Shown here: one piece after another, positions 32,216-43,493 of the stretch
Layout of the letters: each line of letters starts with the position of its first letter
How positions within the stretch are numbered: the first letter of the stretch is position 1
NCBI RefSeq assembly: GCF_001653235.2
Contig: NC_035790.1
Coordinates: 806,001-870,000, forward strand
Length of the DNA stretch: 64,000 nucleotides
DNA from: Pochonia chlamydosporia 170
Taxonomy: Eukaryota > Ascomycota > Sordariomycetes > Hypocreales > Clavicipitaceae
Reading direction: 5' to 3'
Notes under the pieces: model-generated
Databases searched by the model: none
Seen by the model: only the letters and a program-made list of their open reading frames with translations
What the model was told of the DNA's origin: nothing
Translations under genes and position numbers: made by a program

Positions 32216-35200
32216 ATGAGCTCCGGCGGAAGCTCCTCGGTTGGCGCATGGCCGCCTAGCCGACCGTCCAAGAGAAGTGTACGTTTTTCCGGCAGTTATT
32301 CCTTGCGATCTGGTCCTGGAGCTCCCTGAACATCCATCACGGGCAGCAACGATATGGGGCGACGAACAAGGCAGCCAAACGAATCTCCCTGCTAACCATC
32401 AACTCTGAATAGAAAATGCGCAATGGCACATTCATCATTCCCAGCACCGGCGAACGCTCCAGACGGCAGTTTACGCTCCGAACATCCAGCAGCATACTGT
32501 CAGGAAGCAGCGGTAGCCGGCTTGAGCGACGATCATCAATGGGACAGGCTACCGACAGGATTCGCTGGTCAGCGCAGGTCGCAAAGGAAAAGTCCAAATC
32601 TGTATGGCAATGGCTAAACTCACGCGACGGCCACCAGGTGCTCAAGTGTACGCTGGCGTACCTCCTTGGCAGCACTGCTACCTTTTGGCCGCTTCTGTCC
32701 GACTTTCTAGGCCATCGAGATGGCAAACACATTGTTGCTACTCTGACGGTCTACTTCCATCCGGCGCGTACCATGGGCTCCATGCTAGAAGCTGTTTGGA
32801 TAGCCGTAATAGCTGTAGCGTACGCTGAGATTGTTTGCCTCTTGTCCATGGCGGCAGGGATTGCTTCAAGAACGAGCACCGGCTCTGTTGTCCCAGCACA
32901 TGCGGTAGTACTCATCATTTTCGTCGGCGGGGGACTAGGATTCGTTGGATGGGTTAAACAGAAGATGAACCAGCCGCTTGTCAATGTGGCCACCACGCTG
33001 GCATCCATGGCCATTATTTCCGTCATCACCAAGGAAGAATCAGTGCAGGACGGTTACTTCTCTGGAGACAAGATTGTCCAAGTGGTCAAGATGTTGGTCG
33101 TGGGCATCATATTCTCCGTGGCTGTAAACCTGCTCGTTTGGCGACTATCTGCCCGTCGTGTCTTGAGAGAAGCCGTCAACACAGCGTCAGTTTGCATGAG
33201 CGATCGACTGTCCTTCATCACCCGCGGCTTCCTAAACGGGACAGACGACGAGATCAATTCTCCAGATTACGCGCAAGTGAGAAGTCGCTATGATTCAGCC
33301 TATATGGAAATGTCCAAGAGTTTACGAGAGGCCAAACTGGAGCACTACCTCTTGGGTCGGGAAAAGATTTACCAGCTGGACAAGCGTCTTTTTAAAGCTG
33401 TTGAATCCGTGTATCAGGCAATTGGCGGTTTGCGAAGCTCGCTATCCACTCAAATCGATCTTCTAAATGAAGCACCACTGGTGTCACAAGAACCCGGCAT
33501 CATCTCACCTGGAGCGTCGGCCTTGTCACCGAGATTCAGACGCACAGCTTCTTTGCTCCTAGACGGTGCGGGTGACTCCTTGTCTGTCATTGAGGAAGAC
33601 GACGAGGACCAGAGGTTGACATTACTCGCTCAGTCTGAGCCAAACCTCATCACATCGTCCGTGTTCCAAACTCCATCAGACATATTTTCACTCTTCATCA
33701 CAATGCTCGGACCGTCACTCAAGTCCCTGGCCTACACGCTGTCCGAGACGCTCCGAGAGTCGCCCTTTGGAGACGACCCTGTGACCGAAGTTAAAGTCAA
33801 CGATCACCTGCGAGAAAGCCTCCGAGACGCACTTCACCTGTTTAATCGCGCCAAAAGCAACGCACTGCAGGAACTGTACAAGACGATCGAGCTAGGCCGC
33901 TCGCGCTCAGAAGCAATTCAAGCCGACATTGAAGAAGTCGCCGCCGCGTGTGGCCACTTCTCCTTCAGTCTGCAGGCCGTAGCAGACGAAATGGACCTGT
34001 ATCTAGACGTTCTCGAAGAACTGCAGCACATCACCGAAACGCACACCCGCAGCTGGGAGTGGCTCAAATTCTGGAAGCGCACACCGCAGCCAGCCTCATG
34101 CCCGCCTGCTGACCCGGAGTGCGAATCTCTCCTCCAGAAGAGAAAGGATACAGTCCGTGGGTTGAGGAAGTCAGCCACGCCCAAGGGAATACCGGATTCT
34201 ATGAGAAAACGGCGAGACTCTTACCACTGGGACGCCTCACCCAGCGCAAGCTCTTTCCAGCGCACCGTGTCCCAAAAGGTGCTGGGCGTGATGCGATTCC
34301 TAGCCCGAGAAGATATTCTATTCGGCATCAAGGTCGGCATTGGCGCCGTCCTCTGGGCGCAATTCGCATTTATACCCGCTACGAGACCCATGTACCAGCA
34401 CTGGCGAGGAGAATGGGGCCTCCTGTCTTACATGATTGTTGTGGGTATGACGACCGGCGCGTCAAACACGACGTCCACTTCTCGTCTGATTGGAACCCTC
34501 ATGGGCGCTGCCTGTGCCTGTATATCATGGATCGTCAGTCAGGGAAACGCATATCTCCTCGCGCTATTCGGATGGATCATGGCCCTCTGGAACTTTTACA
34601 TGATTCTCATCATTAAAAACGGTCCGCTTGGCCGCATCGCCCTGTTGGCGTACAATGTCATCGTTCTCTACGCATATAGTATATCGCAAGACGTTGACGA
34701 TGACGACGACGACGAAGGCGGCAAGAACCCCCTCATCTTCAATATCACCTACCACAGAGTCGTGGCCGTCGTGCTAGGCATCATATGGGGCATGGTCATC
34801 TGCAGATTACTCTGGCCCATATCCGGACGCAAGAAGTTCAAGGAAGGATTGTCGGTGCTGTACCTCCAGCTTGGGCTAATTTGGAAGCGAGGACCGCTTG
34901 GTATTCTCATCGCGAGCAACAACACCCTCGATTACATGAAGGAGGGGGAGCAAGTTGCTCTCCAGCGATATGGTAAGCTTTTTTTCTTCCCAATCTCCCC
35001 TCCCATCCATACTGACCACTGACATTTTAGCTTTCAAACTGGAAACCCTCCGCAACTCGGCAAAATCCGAATTCGAACTTCGCGGCCCGTTCCCCGACGC
35101 AGCATACGCGCGAATAATGCACTCCACAAAGCACATCCTCGACTCCTTCTACGCAATGCGTCTACTCACACAGCGTCACGAAACAGTATCAGCAGGCGAG

Positions 35201-35578
35201 CGCGCCCTGCTGGTGTCCACTACTGACGAACGCGTCCGTCTATGTCAACGCATCTGCCACGTATTGCAGGTCCTAGCCTCGTGCATCATGCTCGAGTACC
35301 CCCTTACAGACGCCATTCCCACAATCGACTCAACAAAGGACCAGCTGCTCGGCAAGATATACCAGTTCCGCAAAGATCACATGCGCAGCCAGGAAGATGA
35401 CGATGGGGAGAATGGAAATCTGAAAAAGGCAATGGAGGTGGTCGAGGAGAAGGACTATGCGTTGCTGTATGCGTATACACTTGTTACGGCGCAGGTGGCA
35501 GCGGAGTTGAAGAAGGTGAGGCTCGAGATTGAGGGCTTGTTTGGTGTTTTGGGCGAAGATGAATTGCTGTTGGAATAG
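32216..35578 (+). CDS. Large ArAE/FUSC-type membrane protein (BRE4-related)
   Basis: Three exons (32216-32278, 32413-34972, 35031-35578) give 1056 residues. The short first exon ('MSSGGSSSVGAWPPS') ends at a strong GTACGT donor. Two clusters of membrane helices are visible: about residues 100-270 ('HAVVLIIFVGGGLGFVGW', 'MLVVGIIFSVAVNLLVW') and about 660-830 ('VGIGAVLWAQFAFIPATRP', 'LLSYMIVVGMTTGASNT', 'LALFGWIMALWNFYMILI'). Between them is a long soluble part, and a soluble C-terminal region follows. This two-block layout matches fungal proteins with ArAE_2_N, FUSC-like and DUF2421 regions, related to yeast Bre4 (brefeldin A sensitivity) and to bacterial aromatic-acid exporters. Transport is inferred; the substrate is unknown. 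An Asp/Glu run 'DVDDDDDDEGG' lies in a loop of the second block. It converges on DPB2, with 128 bases between stops. Confidence 0.87.
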
Positions 35579-35706
35579 AAATGTTTGGTATTTCAATCTT
35601 TGGAGTTTGGGGTTGGAAAATACACGCTGGATGGATAGTTGGTATGTACATGTCATAAATACCCGGTTTTATATGTCATCATCATTATTTATATGCCGTG
35701 TCTATA

Positions 35707-38081
35707 TTACAACGTACATTCTCGTAGCTTGCCTTGCCGTCCTATTTCATATTCTATCCATCTACCCACGCCTTTTCGCCCAGGAACCAAAACACTACTC
35801 GGATTCATGACGTGACACCCTTCATATGTGATGCAGAATGGAGGCGCGGTCGTGTCTATCAAAGCCATGGCTGTCGGAAGTGGGTATAAATGCAGCGAGG
35901 AGGAGTAATCCCAGTGAACAGGACGGATGGGTTGCCTAAAAGGCGCGAGGTACCCCTGATCGAGTAGTGTTTTGACTAGTTTCTGGGCCGTGCGAACATC
36001 CTCTGATATTGAGGGCGCTGCTGTCACGGCGGGGATTTCGTGTGCCGCATCTAGTTCCATTGCCTCGGACGTTTGGGACTCCTCTGGCTGTTCCTCTGGA
36101 GGTGCGTTTTCCTCGTTCTCAGGATCGGTGGTATTGCGTTTCAGGGTGACGGATGTTCTGCGCAGACGGGCGGATAAATCATCTCGGAAGAGGACCAGTT
36201 CGTGGTTTGGTCCGAAGAGCGTCATACGACTGGGATTTGAGGTCCATACTGCGGATCCTTGGGTTCCGTGACTACCTGCTTCGGAGTTGGCCGTCGCAAA
36301 TGCTCGGCGTATGCGCGAGGTGAACATATCCGGGACGGGTTTCCTGGGAAGTGGGACGGAGGCCCCGGCCGTGAATGACGATACCCAGCCGTCGTTGTCG
36401 CCGGGCACGAATACAAACGTCGAGGACTGGAGGAGCGTGGGGAAGTCGGAGAGGGCAGACGCCAGAGCATCAAAGTATTCCTTGTACTCGATGCTGCCGC
36501 CACTACCGCCGCGGGCCATGACGGCTTGCTGTGTGAAGTTGCCGGTCAGGACGAACGTCAGGGGGGCGGAACCTTCTGGCTCGGCGGCGTAGAGGGATAG
36601 TATTTTGCGCATGGCCTGCAGAGCTCGCGGCTGGTCGAGGTTGAGCTCGCCTAGGATGATTGCTCGTCCCCGGCGAGGAGTAGGAGTATCTTGTAGAGGT
36701 TGGTGCATGAGACGTCGTTCGATTCGACGCATCTTCGCACCAACTGCTCTTTCACTGCCGACGCCCAGGAAATCGATCCAGCCGAAACCACCACCAATAG
36801 TGTGGTCTTGGCCGCCCTCCGGGCCACTGATTCCCAGTGTTGCCTGGCGCTTCTCGCAAGGCGGCTGTCCGATGAAAAAGCCTTGAAATCGGCCGCCTAA
36901 TGTACCTCCTACGCCACTGCTGCCGCTGAGGCCTTTGCCTACTGATTCTTCTTCTTCTTCGTATACGCCGTCGACTAGAACAACCATACCGGGACAAAAC
37001 CAAGCTGAGTCTTCTGGGATTGCGATCGCTTGGCTGAGGTCGAGGGCAATCGTGCCGGTGAGGTCACTAATGGCGAGATTTCCAGTGGGCAGGATGACCA
37101 ATTGCCCGAGGAGCATGTGGTTGCTGCCATGGCGGCCGAGCATGTTTGCGATGGGGGTGATTTTGAGAGATTGTTGGTTTGAGAGGGAGCGTTGGAGTGT
37201 TCGTTTGCGTGAAGAGGAAACAGACGAGGTTTGGAAGGCTTCGCTACGGAGGAGGCGTTGGTGAATGACTTGATATCGATTTCGGAACACGGTTGTCTTG
37301 TGAGATGCTGGGGGTAGTAACGATGGTTTCGTCGTCTCCCTAGCACTGGTTAGTATTGATGTGTGTAAAGGCTAAAAATTATGGGAGCTTGCCTTTCAAA
37401 ATGCTTCTTGCCAACGTTATACACCAGTCGCGGCTGGTCAAATGCGTTAATGACATTCAACCAAGCCCGCGGGTCATTTGTATCGTCCTCCTCTTTGGTA
37501 TCCTCCTCGACGCCCAACCCAGACATGCCGAAACTAGCGTTACTGTCTTCTCTCGTGGGCCCAGTCGGTCTGATACCAAGCCTCGTGTTGACTGCGTCAC
37601 CATCTTGCACCTCCAACATGCTGTCTCCTCTGGGTAAGCCTCTCCCTGGCCCGACAATCTTTCCGCCGCTCATGTTGCCCTCGAGTGTCTTCAGAATATC
37701 TTGTAGCTCCTTACTTGGCCCCTCAACAATTACACCTCCATTTCTGTTCTTCCAACTTCTCGCAACCTCCTCCAACACTCGTTCGGCTAGTCCCTCCTCG
37801 CGCCATCCTGAGCCACAATGTCGTCCGATGAAGGAAGCAAGCGCTTGCAGGGCAGATGATGTGAGGGTTAACGAGTGTCTTTTTGTGAATGTACGGAACG
37901 CAAGTGGTCGCAGGGTAGCCGGTGGCAGAATGATTGGCAGGATCGCTGCTTTCGGCGGGTTGACGTTGAAGGGCCTCAATGGGTGGACAGGCGTGCCGAA
38001 CGCTGGCGACGATGATGGAATGGCAGATGATGAAGGAATGACATTTTGTCGTCGAAAAATGGGAGCCGGAGTTTTGTCCAT
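35707..38081 (-). CDS. dpb2: DNA polymerase epsilon subunit B
   Basis: Two exons (37393-38081, 35707-37339) give 773 residues. The N-terminal part has the Dpb2-specific helical domain ('SSALQALASFIGRHCGSGW'). The second half has an OB-like segment ('VILPTGNLAISDLTGTIAL', 'FCPGMVVLVDGVYEEEEE') and then the calcineurin-like phosphoesterase fold that is catalytically dead in polymerase B subunits ('RAIILGELNLDQPRAL', 'FVFVPGDNDGW', 'FTSRIRRAF'). Dpb2 holds the leading-strand polymerase together and contacts the CMG helicase in the nucleus. The single intron is a GC-AG intron: 'AG|GCAAGC' at the donor, ACTAAC branch, GCTAG acceptor. No GT donor gives a usable join. An ACGCGT box lies about 175 bases upstream, in a 321-base promoter shared with the divergent mitochondrial gene. 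Confidence 0.9.
37340..37392 (-). other. dpb2: GC-AG intron in DPB2
   Basis: 53 bases, donor GCAAGC preceded by AAAG, branch ACTAAC, acceptor CTAG. The splice joins phase 2 and restores 'HFERETTKPSLLPP'. GC donors with an otherwise strong consensus are a known minority class. Confidence 0.75.
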
Positions 38082-38402
38082 TGTAGCTTCTTTTGACGCA
38101 TTTGGTGTCCTTACTGGAAACCTGAGCCAAGATCACGGCGACCAGTAGGTTTGGGTGAGATTGGAGGTGTCTGGTGTCGCAAGATCAATATCAATCCGAA
38201 GTCTGATATCTTTATCCAGCAATTTACAGATTTGGTGGGGCAGCGCGTCTCACTCACGCGTCGAAATGGTGATGATGTCGCGAGGTTCCACATTGGGACT
38301 AGCTCCAATTAACTGATGTCACTCCACTTTGAAGTTACATTTATTTTTGGATTGTGACAGCATCGTTGCTCCAGCACATCAACCTCAACAACAGCATTCA
38401 CC
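38082..38402. promoter_or_regulatory. 321-base divergent promoter with an MCB-like ACGCGT box
   Basis: Lies between the DPB2 and mitochondrial glycine-rich protein starts. ACGCGT is at 38256-38261. In yeasts this box (MCB, bound by MBF) drives G1/S expression of replication genes including polymerase subunits, which fits DPB2. A 6-base word is common by chance (around 16 expected in 64 kb), so the link is suggestive only. Confidence 0.4.
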
Positions 38403-39204
38403 ATGCTGGCAGCAACGCGCTTTGCTCCCCGGAGCTTGAGCTCCAGCATATGGCGACGAGCTGTGTCGACGCTGCCAAACAATCCACACATTGTACAACT
38501 CCCACCACATTCAGCCTGACGGAAGCTCAAGCTCTAACAAGGCAACAGAAAGTCTTTGACAATCCCGCATCGCCAGCATCCTACATCCTCACATATCTCG
38601 ACACGAAGCCTCCATCTCCCAAGCTCGCAATTGGGATCTCGACCGCTATCCCTCCAACCCCACAGTCATTTACGGAGAATCATCGATTTCTGGACATTCT
38701 GAACGAAGTAGTAGCCGAGTATGGCCACCAAGACGAAGATGTAACCAGTCAAGCCCAGGCTTTCGCCAGTCCCGGCGGATTCAACCTAGGTTCTGGCGGT
38801 GCATTCTTCAACACGCAAAGATCAAAGAAAGGGTCATCACGAAAGCAAGGCGCTGGTGGGGGAGCTGGTGGCTCTGGAGCAGGAGGTGCAAGTGCTCAAG
38901 GTGGCGCGGGCGGTGCCGGCAAGGGTGGATGGGTGCATCTGAGTGACCGCAGGAATCCGCCGGATTTTGGAAGAATAGCTTGGCCCGAGGATATCTTGGG
39001 CAGCGTTGAGGTGAATGGGCATGGGGAAGTGATTGGAAAGGTGCAACCAAGCGGCACGTATAGAGTGGTTACGAGAGAGGGAATGTGAGTACTGCACTTT
39101 TGAATGGCGAGTTTTGTTAGCTAACGCATTGTAGCTTGGGATTAAGTCCATTTCTGCAGAGTAAGTTGATTGAGCGATTAAAAAAGGAGGAATCGGCGTC
39201 GTGA
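38403..39204 (+). CDS. Mitochondrial glycine-rich protein (unknown function)
   Basis: Three exons (38403-38492, 38549-39084, 39135-39204) give 231 residues. The first exon is a mitochondrial presequence-like stretch ('MLAATRFAPRSLSSSIWRRA'). The body begins 'PASYILTYLDTKPPSPKLAIG' style and carries a glycine/alanine-rich low-complexity part (about residues 135-165), then a compact conserved-looking end with 'RNPPDFGRIAWPEDILGSVE', 'SGTYRVVTREGILG' and 'LIERLKKEES'. A 5' extension that skips the first intron stays open for a while in another frame, but only the spliced model gives a presequence joined to the body. I recall similar proteins annotated only as hypothetical in Hypocreales. No known domain recognised; a mitochondrial location is inferred from the N-terminus. 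Confidence 0.75.
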
Positions 39205-39713
39205 AATAGCGTCCATGGTCGTTGGGACACCAACAAGAGAGCGATGTAAATTGTCCCACTGAGGACGTGTATCATCACGTGTACTATACATTTAGTGGAA
39301 TATCCATCTCAAAATCTCTTTAAACCTTCAAGTACAAGCAGATCATTCGATGATACTCTGGCCTCATAAATAAGGACTTGCCGGCGCCATGGTTCTCCAA
39401 TTTGCCTCCGTCATTTCCTCAGGCATATCCCGCAGGTATGTGCCTCTGTAAAACTGGATGTTCTCTTGAGGGATGTTGGAGGTGTCTAGGCACAATCCAT
39501 CACCTGAGCATCACAAACTGCTTGACGCCTAGTCCCGAGGGCTGCAGGTCACTTTAATAATCCAGGCGCTTTAAAAGATACCCGCCCCTGTTGCTTATTT
39601 GTTCCCTTTGGAATGGCTAGCATTCATGTTTTGTACAACGTGGGAGTGATATCTGGTGAGAAGGCGCGACGGAACCTATCAATACGTTGCCCCACGGTTG
39701 ATATCTGCCAGCG
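39205..39713. other. Intergenic
   Basis: 3' flanks of two convergent genes. No open frame of note. Confidence 0.5.
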
Positions 39714-40542
39714 TCAACTGATTGATCTTGAACGATTTTGTTTTAATATGTTGCGGCCCTCACATTCACCTTCGTCAGACCACTTTCTTTTCCTAGACAG
39801 CAGCGAGTTTTCTGGACGATCGGTCCGACCTGCAACGTCAAGGGGTGATGTTTTGCATGTAGAATCATTGGAATCGCATTTCTCCATCTGGCCCGAAGGT
39901 TCCACGCTTCTATTTGAAGTTGGTGAGGTCGGGGGTATTCTTCCTGGAGAGCTGGGCACGGATAATTGCCCCAGCTCCTCAACTCTGTTGTCTTTCCCCA
40001 GACCAACCAACTCATCACCGGAGCAATCATCAAGGATCTCATATGCTGTCGGCAAGTACTCCGTTTCTGGCGTAAAATCTGATTCCTCATCTCCATCATT
40101 ATCATCATCGACATCTCCGTCCAATTTCGGGCTAGGCTTCTTCTCTTCTTCTGGAGTGTAAATTGTTTTGCACAAGGCCTCCGTCAGGGCCTGTAGGCTG
40201 CTTGATACACAGGCGGACCGTACATAAGCCGAGGAGCCCTTCGGTAAGACAATTTTACTCGGATCGTAGCTGTCGCAGTAGATGCGCTTCATCAAAGAAT
40301 AGAGCAACTCCAGTTGTTCATCGATGCTGTTTTTTGACCCGTAGACGCAACTCGTCGGTAGTTTTCGCTGCTCTCCCTTCTGGGATCGCCAGCTGGCAAA
40401 AAAGCTCCATGTTGAGTATTCGAATGTGAATCTTGTTAAACGTGCTGTAGAGGCCAGAAAGCTCCTCGAGCTCGAAGCCGGTCTGATGCATCCATTGCAG
40501 TCTTAGAGCGTGGGGTATCTCTGGTGTGTCGAAGGGCGACAT
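39714..40542 (-). CDS. Unknown acidic protein with an apparent one-base frameshift
   Basis: I do not recognise this gene. From the ATG at 40540-40542 the frame reads 'MSPFDTPEIPHALRLQWM' and on to 'TTDELRLRVKKQHR' and a stop at about 40318. The adjacent frame continues without a break as 'SIDEQLELLYSLMKRIYCDS' down to the stop at 39714. If one base of the A-run (six T on the plus strand, 40330-40335) is ignored, the two halves fuse smoothly into about 275 residues. The N-terminal half looks helical. The C-terminal half is acidic and Ser/Pro-rich and ends with a nuclear-localisation-like 'LSRKRKW'. No short intron fits the junction. Causes could be sequencing error, a real null allele or programmed slippage; the first is most likely. 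Confidence 0.5.
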
Positions 40543-41246
40543 GGTGGCTTCGTTGGATGCGCGGAACTCTAGCCTTGATGGTTGGTTTTCGTTTGCGTCG
40601 CGACCAGCCTTGACGTTCGAATATAAACTAAACCATGAATGAGTGCTTGATGATTGTAGTCGTTCGTCAACTGCAGAAAGTACCCTTAGTCGGCGCGGCG
40701 CGTAAATAGTCAATAGCCTGGCAGGACTGGAGGCGCCAACCCCCCAGCCTGCATCTGCATCAATCTGTTAGAGCGGCCCAGGCTGCATTCAATGCTGGTT
40801 GCATGTGCATTTATCTCACCCTACCGTAAATTGGTACGGCGGCTGGGGTTGCCCTTCAGCTAATAGGAACATTGCCCATGAACCTGTCAAATACAATTCT
40901 CGGCTTCCCGATGAAACAAGAAACCGTTCAAGCCTGGCACCAAGGTCTCAACTCTCAAGCACCGCTCGGCACATTTGTCATGCATACGAATACCAGAAGG
41001 CTAGAAGCATTGTAAACGACATGGAATGGCGCACTAACCCGTGCTCGTTTGTAACTTTGAGTATTCAGAAAACACCAAGGGGGGGCCATGATATGTGAAG
41101 GATAATTTTATGACCTTCTTAGCATGTTACACTATTTTCTCAAAAGTAAACTCCAGCTGACAAAGTTTCCCAAAATACGTGTACCTATCGTGAATGCAAA
41201 ACCAACGACACTTTTGTTACATAACTCAACAGACAGCATCCATCCC
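40543..41246. other. Intergenic
   Basis: Promoter of the unknown acidic-protein gene and 3' flank of the receptor gene. Nothing else supported. Confidence 0.5.
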
Positions 41247-42530
41247 CTACTTCCACCCTAGCACCTGTCTCCTTTCCCAGTCCGACGCATCATCAGTTCG
41301 CTGATTCCGTATCACCGAAACCTGCGTCTCCTTCAGGATGTGCTTCTGGCTGTCCCCGTCACCTTCCCTATCTACCTCCCCATCCTTACCTCCCAGCTGC
41401 TGAAAGGTATTCATCTCGTGAGAACGCAGCCCGTTGTGTCTGCTCTTCGATTGCTTGAACTTGCTGCCTGACAGGCTGGCGCTGCCCTTGGAAGCATCGT
41501 TGGAGCGGCTGATGAGGGGGTGGGAGAGCAGCGGTCGAAGGGCGGGAAGCGAGCCGGCAACGATACCGATGCCCTCTTCGATTATTGACCAGAGACCGAT
41601 CTTGCCTGTGCCGAACATGAATTCTGTAGGGTCGGCGTAGAGACTTAGGTAGCGGAGGCGGACGATCGTTGCACAACTTGCACTGAAGGGTGTTAGATGG
41701 CCGCATGTACAATATTGTAGTGTGAAGTAGGTGATGCCAAGATGGGGGAACGGCTTATGCTTTTATGTGATACTTACAATGCTGCTAGGCCGAGAATCAC
41801 AGCCACAGAAAACTTGACCTTGGGCTTCATCTGAATGTTCCACAACAAGATAGCTGGCAAGATTGCCAAAGAGAAGTCCGTGGCAATCTCGATGGCAGAG
41901 AAGAAGAAGCTAACGTTGCTATTCAGCACGAGGTTGCAGGACCCGGTAGTCGTTTCGCCCCAAAGCGTAGTGATGGGATGGCAGATATTGGCCACGCCCA
42001 CCATGAATACTATGGCGGAAATGGCAGTGGCAATCATGATTCCCCAGATGGTCCACGTATATCGGCGGCGAGAATCGGCAATTCGGAGCAGAGTAACCGC
42101 AATGCTACACTTAATAAGGACAGCAGCGGAAGCGTAGAAGAACTCGGCGATGAAGAAGAGCTTAGGTACGTGTTAGTTTCGCGCTTCCAATCCGAAAAGG
42201 GCGACATGTCGAACCTTGATGCCGTGCATTTTGTCAAGAGGAGCGATGTTGACGGAAAGTTGGCCAGATCCGTAGAAGCAGCAGACTATACACAGACTAG
42301 CTGTGACTGTGAATAGCAACTACGTAATAAGAGGATTATTAGTTGTTGTAATCAAGAATGAGACGTTGTTTTGCACGTACGAGGCCCATAAACATGAGGA
42401 AATCATCCAAACCTAGTGCCTTTCTCCATATGCGCACTCCTACTCTGGCGCCGTATGTGACCCAGGCGAGGGCCAGCAACACGATTGATGCATGGAAAAG
42501 AGCCACGCCATCTCCCCCAACTTGACCCAT
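41247..42530 (-). CDS. PTH11/rhodopsin-like seven-helix membrane protein
   Basis: Four exons (42381-42530, 42215-42319, 41778-42160, 41247-41682) give 357 residues. Seven hydrophobic helices can be followed in order, starting 'LFHASIVLLALAWVTYGARV', then 'FMFMGL..'-type, 'LFFIAEFFYASAAVLIKC', 'IWGIMIATAISAIVFMV', 'FFFSAIEIATDFSLAILP', 'FSVAVILGLAALFASCA' and 'IIEEGIGIVAGSLPALRP'. The tail (about 90 residues) is polar and charged. This is the fungal integral-membrane 'rhodopsin domain' family that includes PTH11, a surface sensor needed for appressorium formation in Magnaporthe; this member has no N-terminal CFEM domain. A receptor role is inferred. Intron 2 has a GTTCGA donor and CTAAG acceptor, but the exon join keeps the third helix intact. 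It is divergent from an SDR gene. Confidence 0.82.
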
Positions 42531-43493
42531 AATTGCCTGAAGTGAGCCACCGGAGGGAAAAGATGTTGACGAAAGTAAAGTTAAGAGTGAATGCGTCCTC
42601 TTCTACGCCAGAGTCTCTAGAAAGATCGGCCAAACAGAAGAAGCTATCAAGGCAACAAACCAGGACAGGAACCCACTTGCGAAAAGAAAAGAAAGGGAGG
42701 GAGTTACAGGAATATATTAAAGACAAAAGCAGCTACAACACAGTGGAGAGCGGCAAGAAAAACTGCCAAGTTAAAAACAACGGCAGTGGGGGTCTAGTGT
42801 AACGGCGAGGCAACTTAGAACAGTTCTCCGTCGGAGCAACTTCCCAGGTTTCTTCAATGTCCCAGTATCCATGCCCCTGGCGTGCCTCCCCCTTGGACCC
42901 AGGCAACTGGGTTAAAAAACAGGTTCGAAAAAAACAAGAAAGTGGCTGTAGAGCCGTTGAAGAAACTCTGCCGGAGTCGACCCCGTCCATGTACCGGGGG
43001 TGGTAGGGGTCCCCTGCATCTGGGGTATAATTGACCAGGCATAAGACAAGATTCCCTGAGGAGAAAGAGAAAGCTGCTGGCCGCCTTGCCAAGTTTCCTT
43101 CAAAGCAACTCCTCTTTTCTTGCTGTCGGCCCACGTCGTTCCTTGTCAAGTCCGTTCCTCCAGGTCCACAGACTGCTCCAAAACTGTCAACGGCCGGAAG
43201 TAAGGATGCAAGTCCCCCGGGCTGAGTGGGACGTCTCAGCTGCTATTTAGGCTGTCTTTACCATACACACATGATGGGCACGAGGCCAAAAGTGAATGGG
43301 AGGGGGGAGGAGTTGGATCGAAAACATATGTATACTCTACAAGGTCAGCCCCCACGGCAGGGACCTCTTCAACTCTGAGCATTTTTTGTCTTTGGATTTT
43401 CGTCACCTATTCTGCTTCCTTGCCTTCCAGGACTTTTCCAGAGTCGTATTCTTTTATCCCTCATCTGCCGTTAGCGTGTCCCAGCCCAGCGCC
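42531..43493. other. Divergent promoter region of receptor and SDR genes
   Basis: 963 bases. The part nearest 43494 is pyrimidine-rich, as in fungal leaders. Open frames inside are short and motif-free. Confidence 0.5.
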
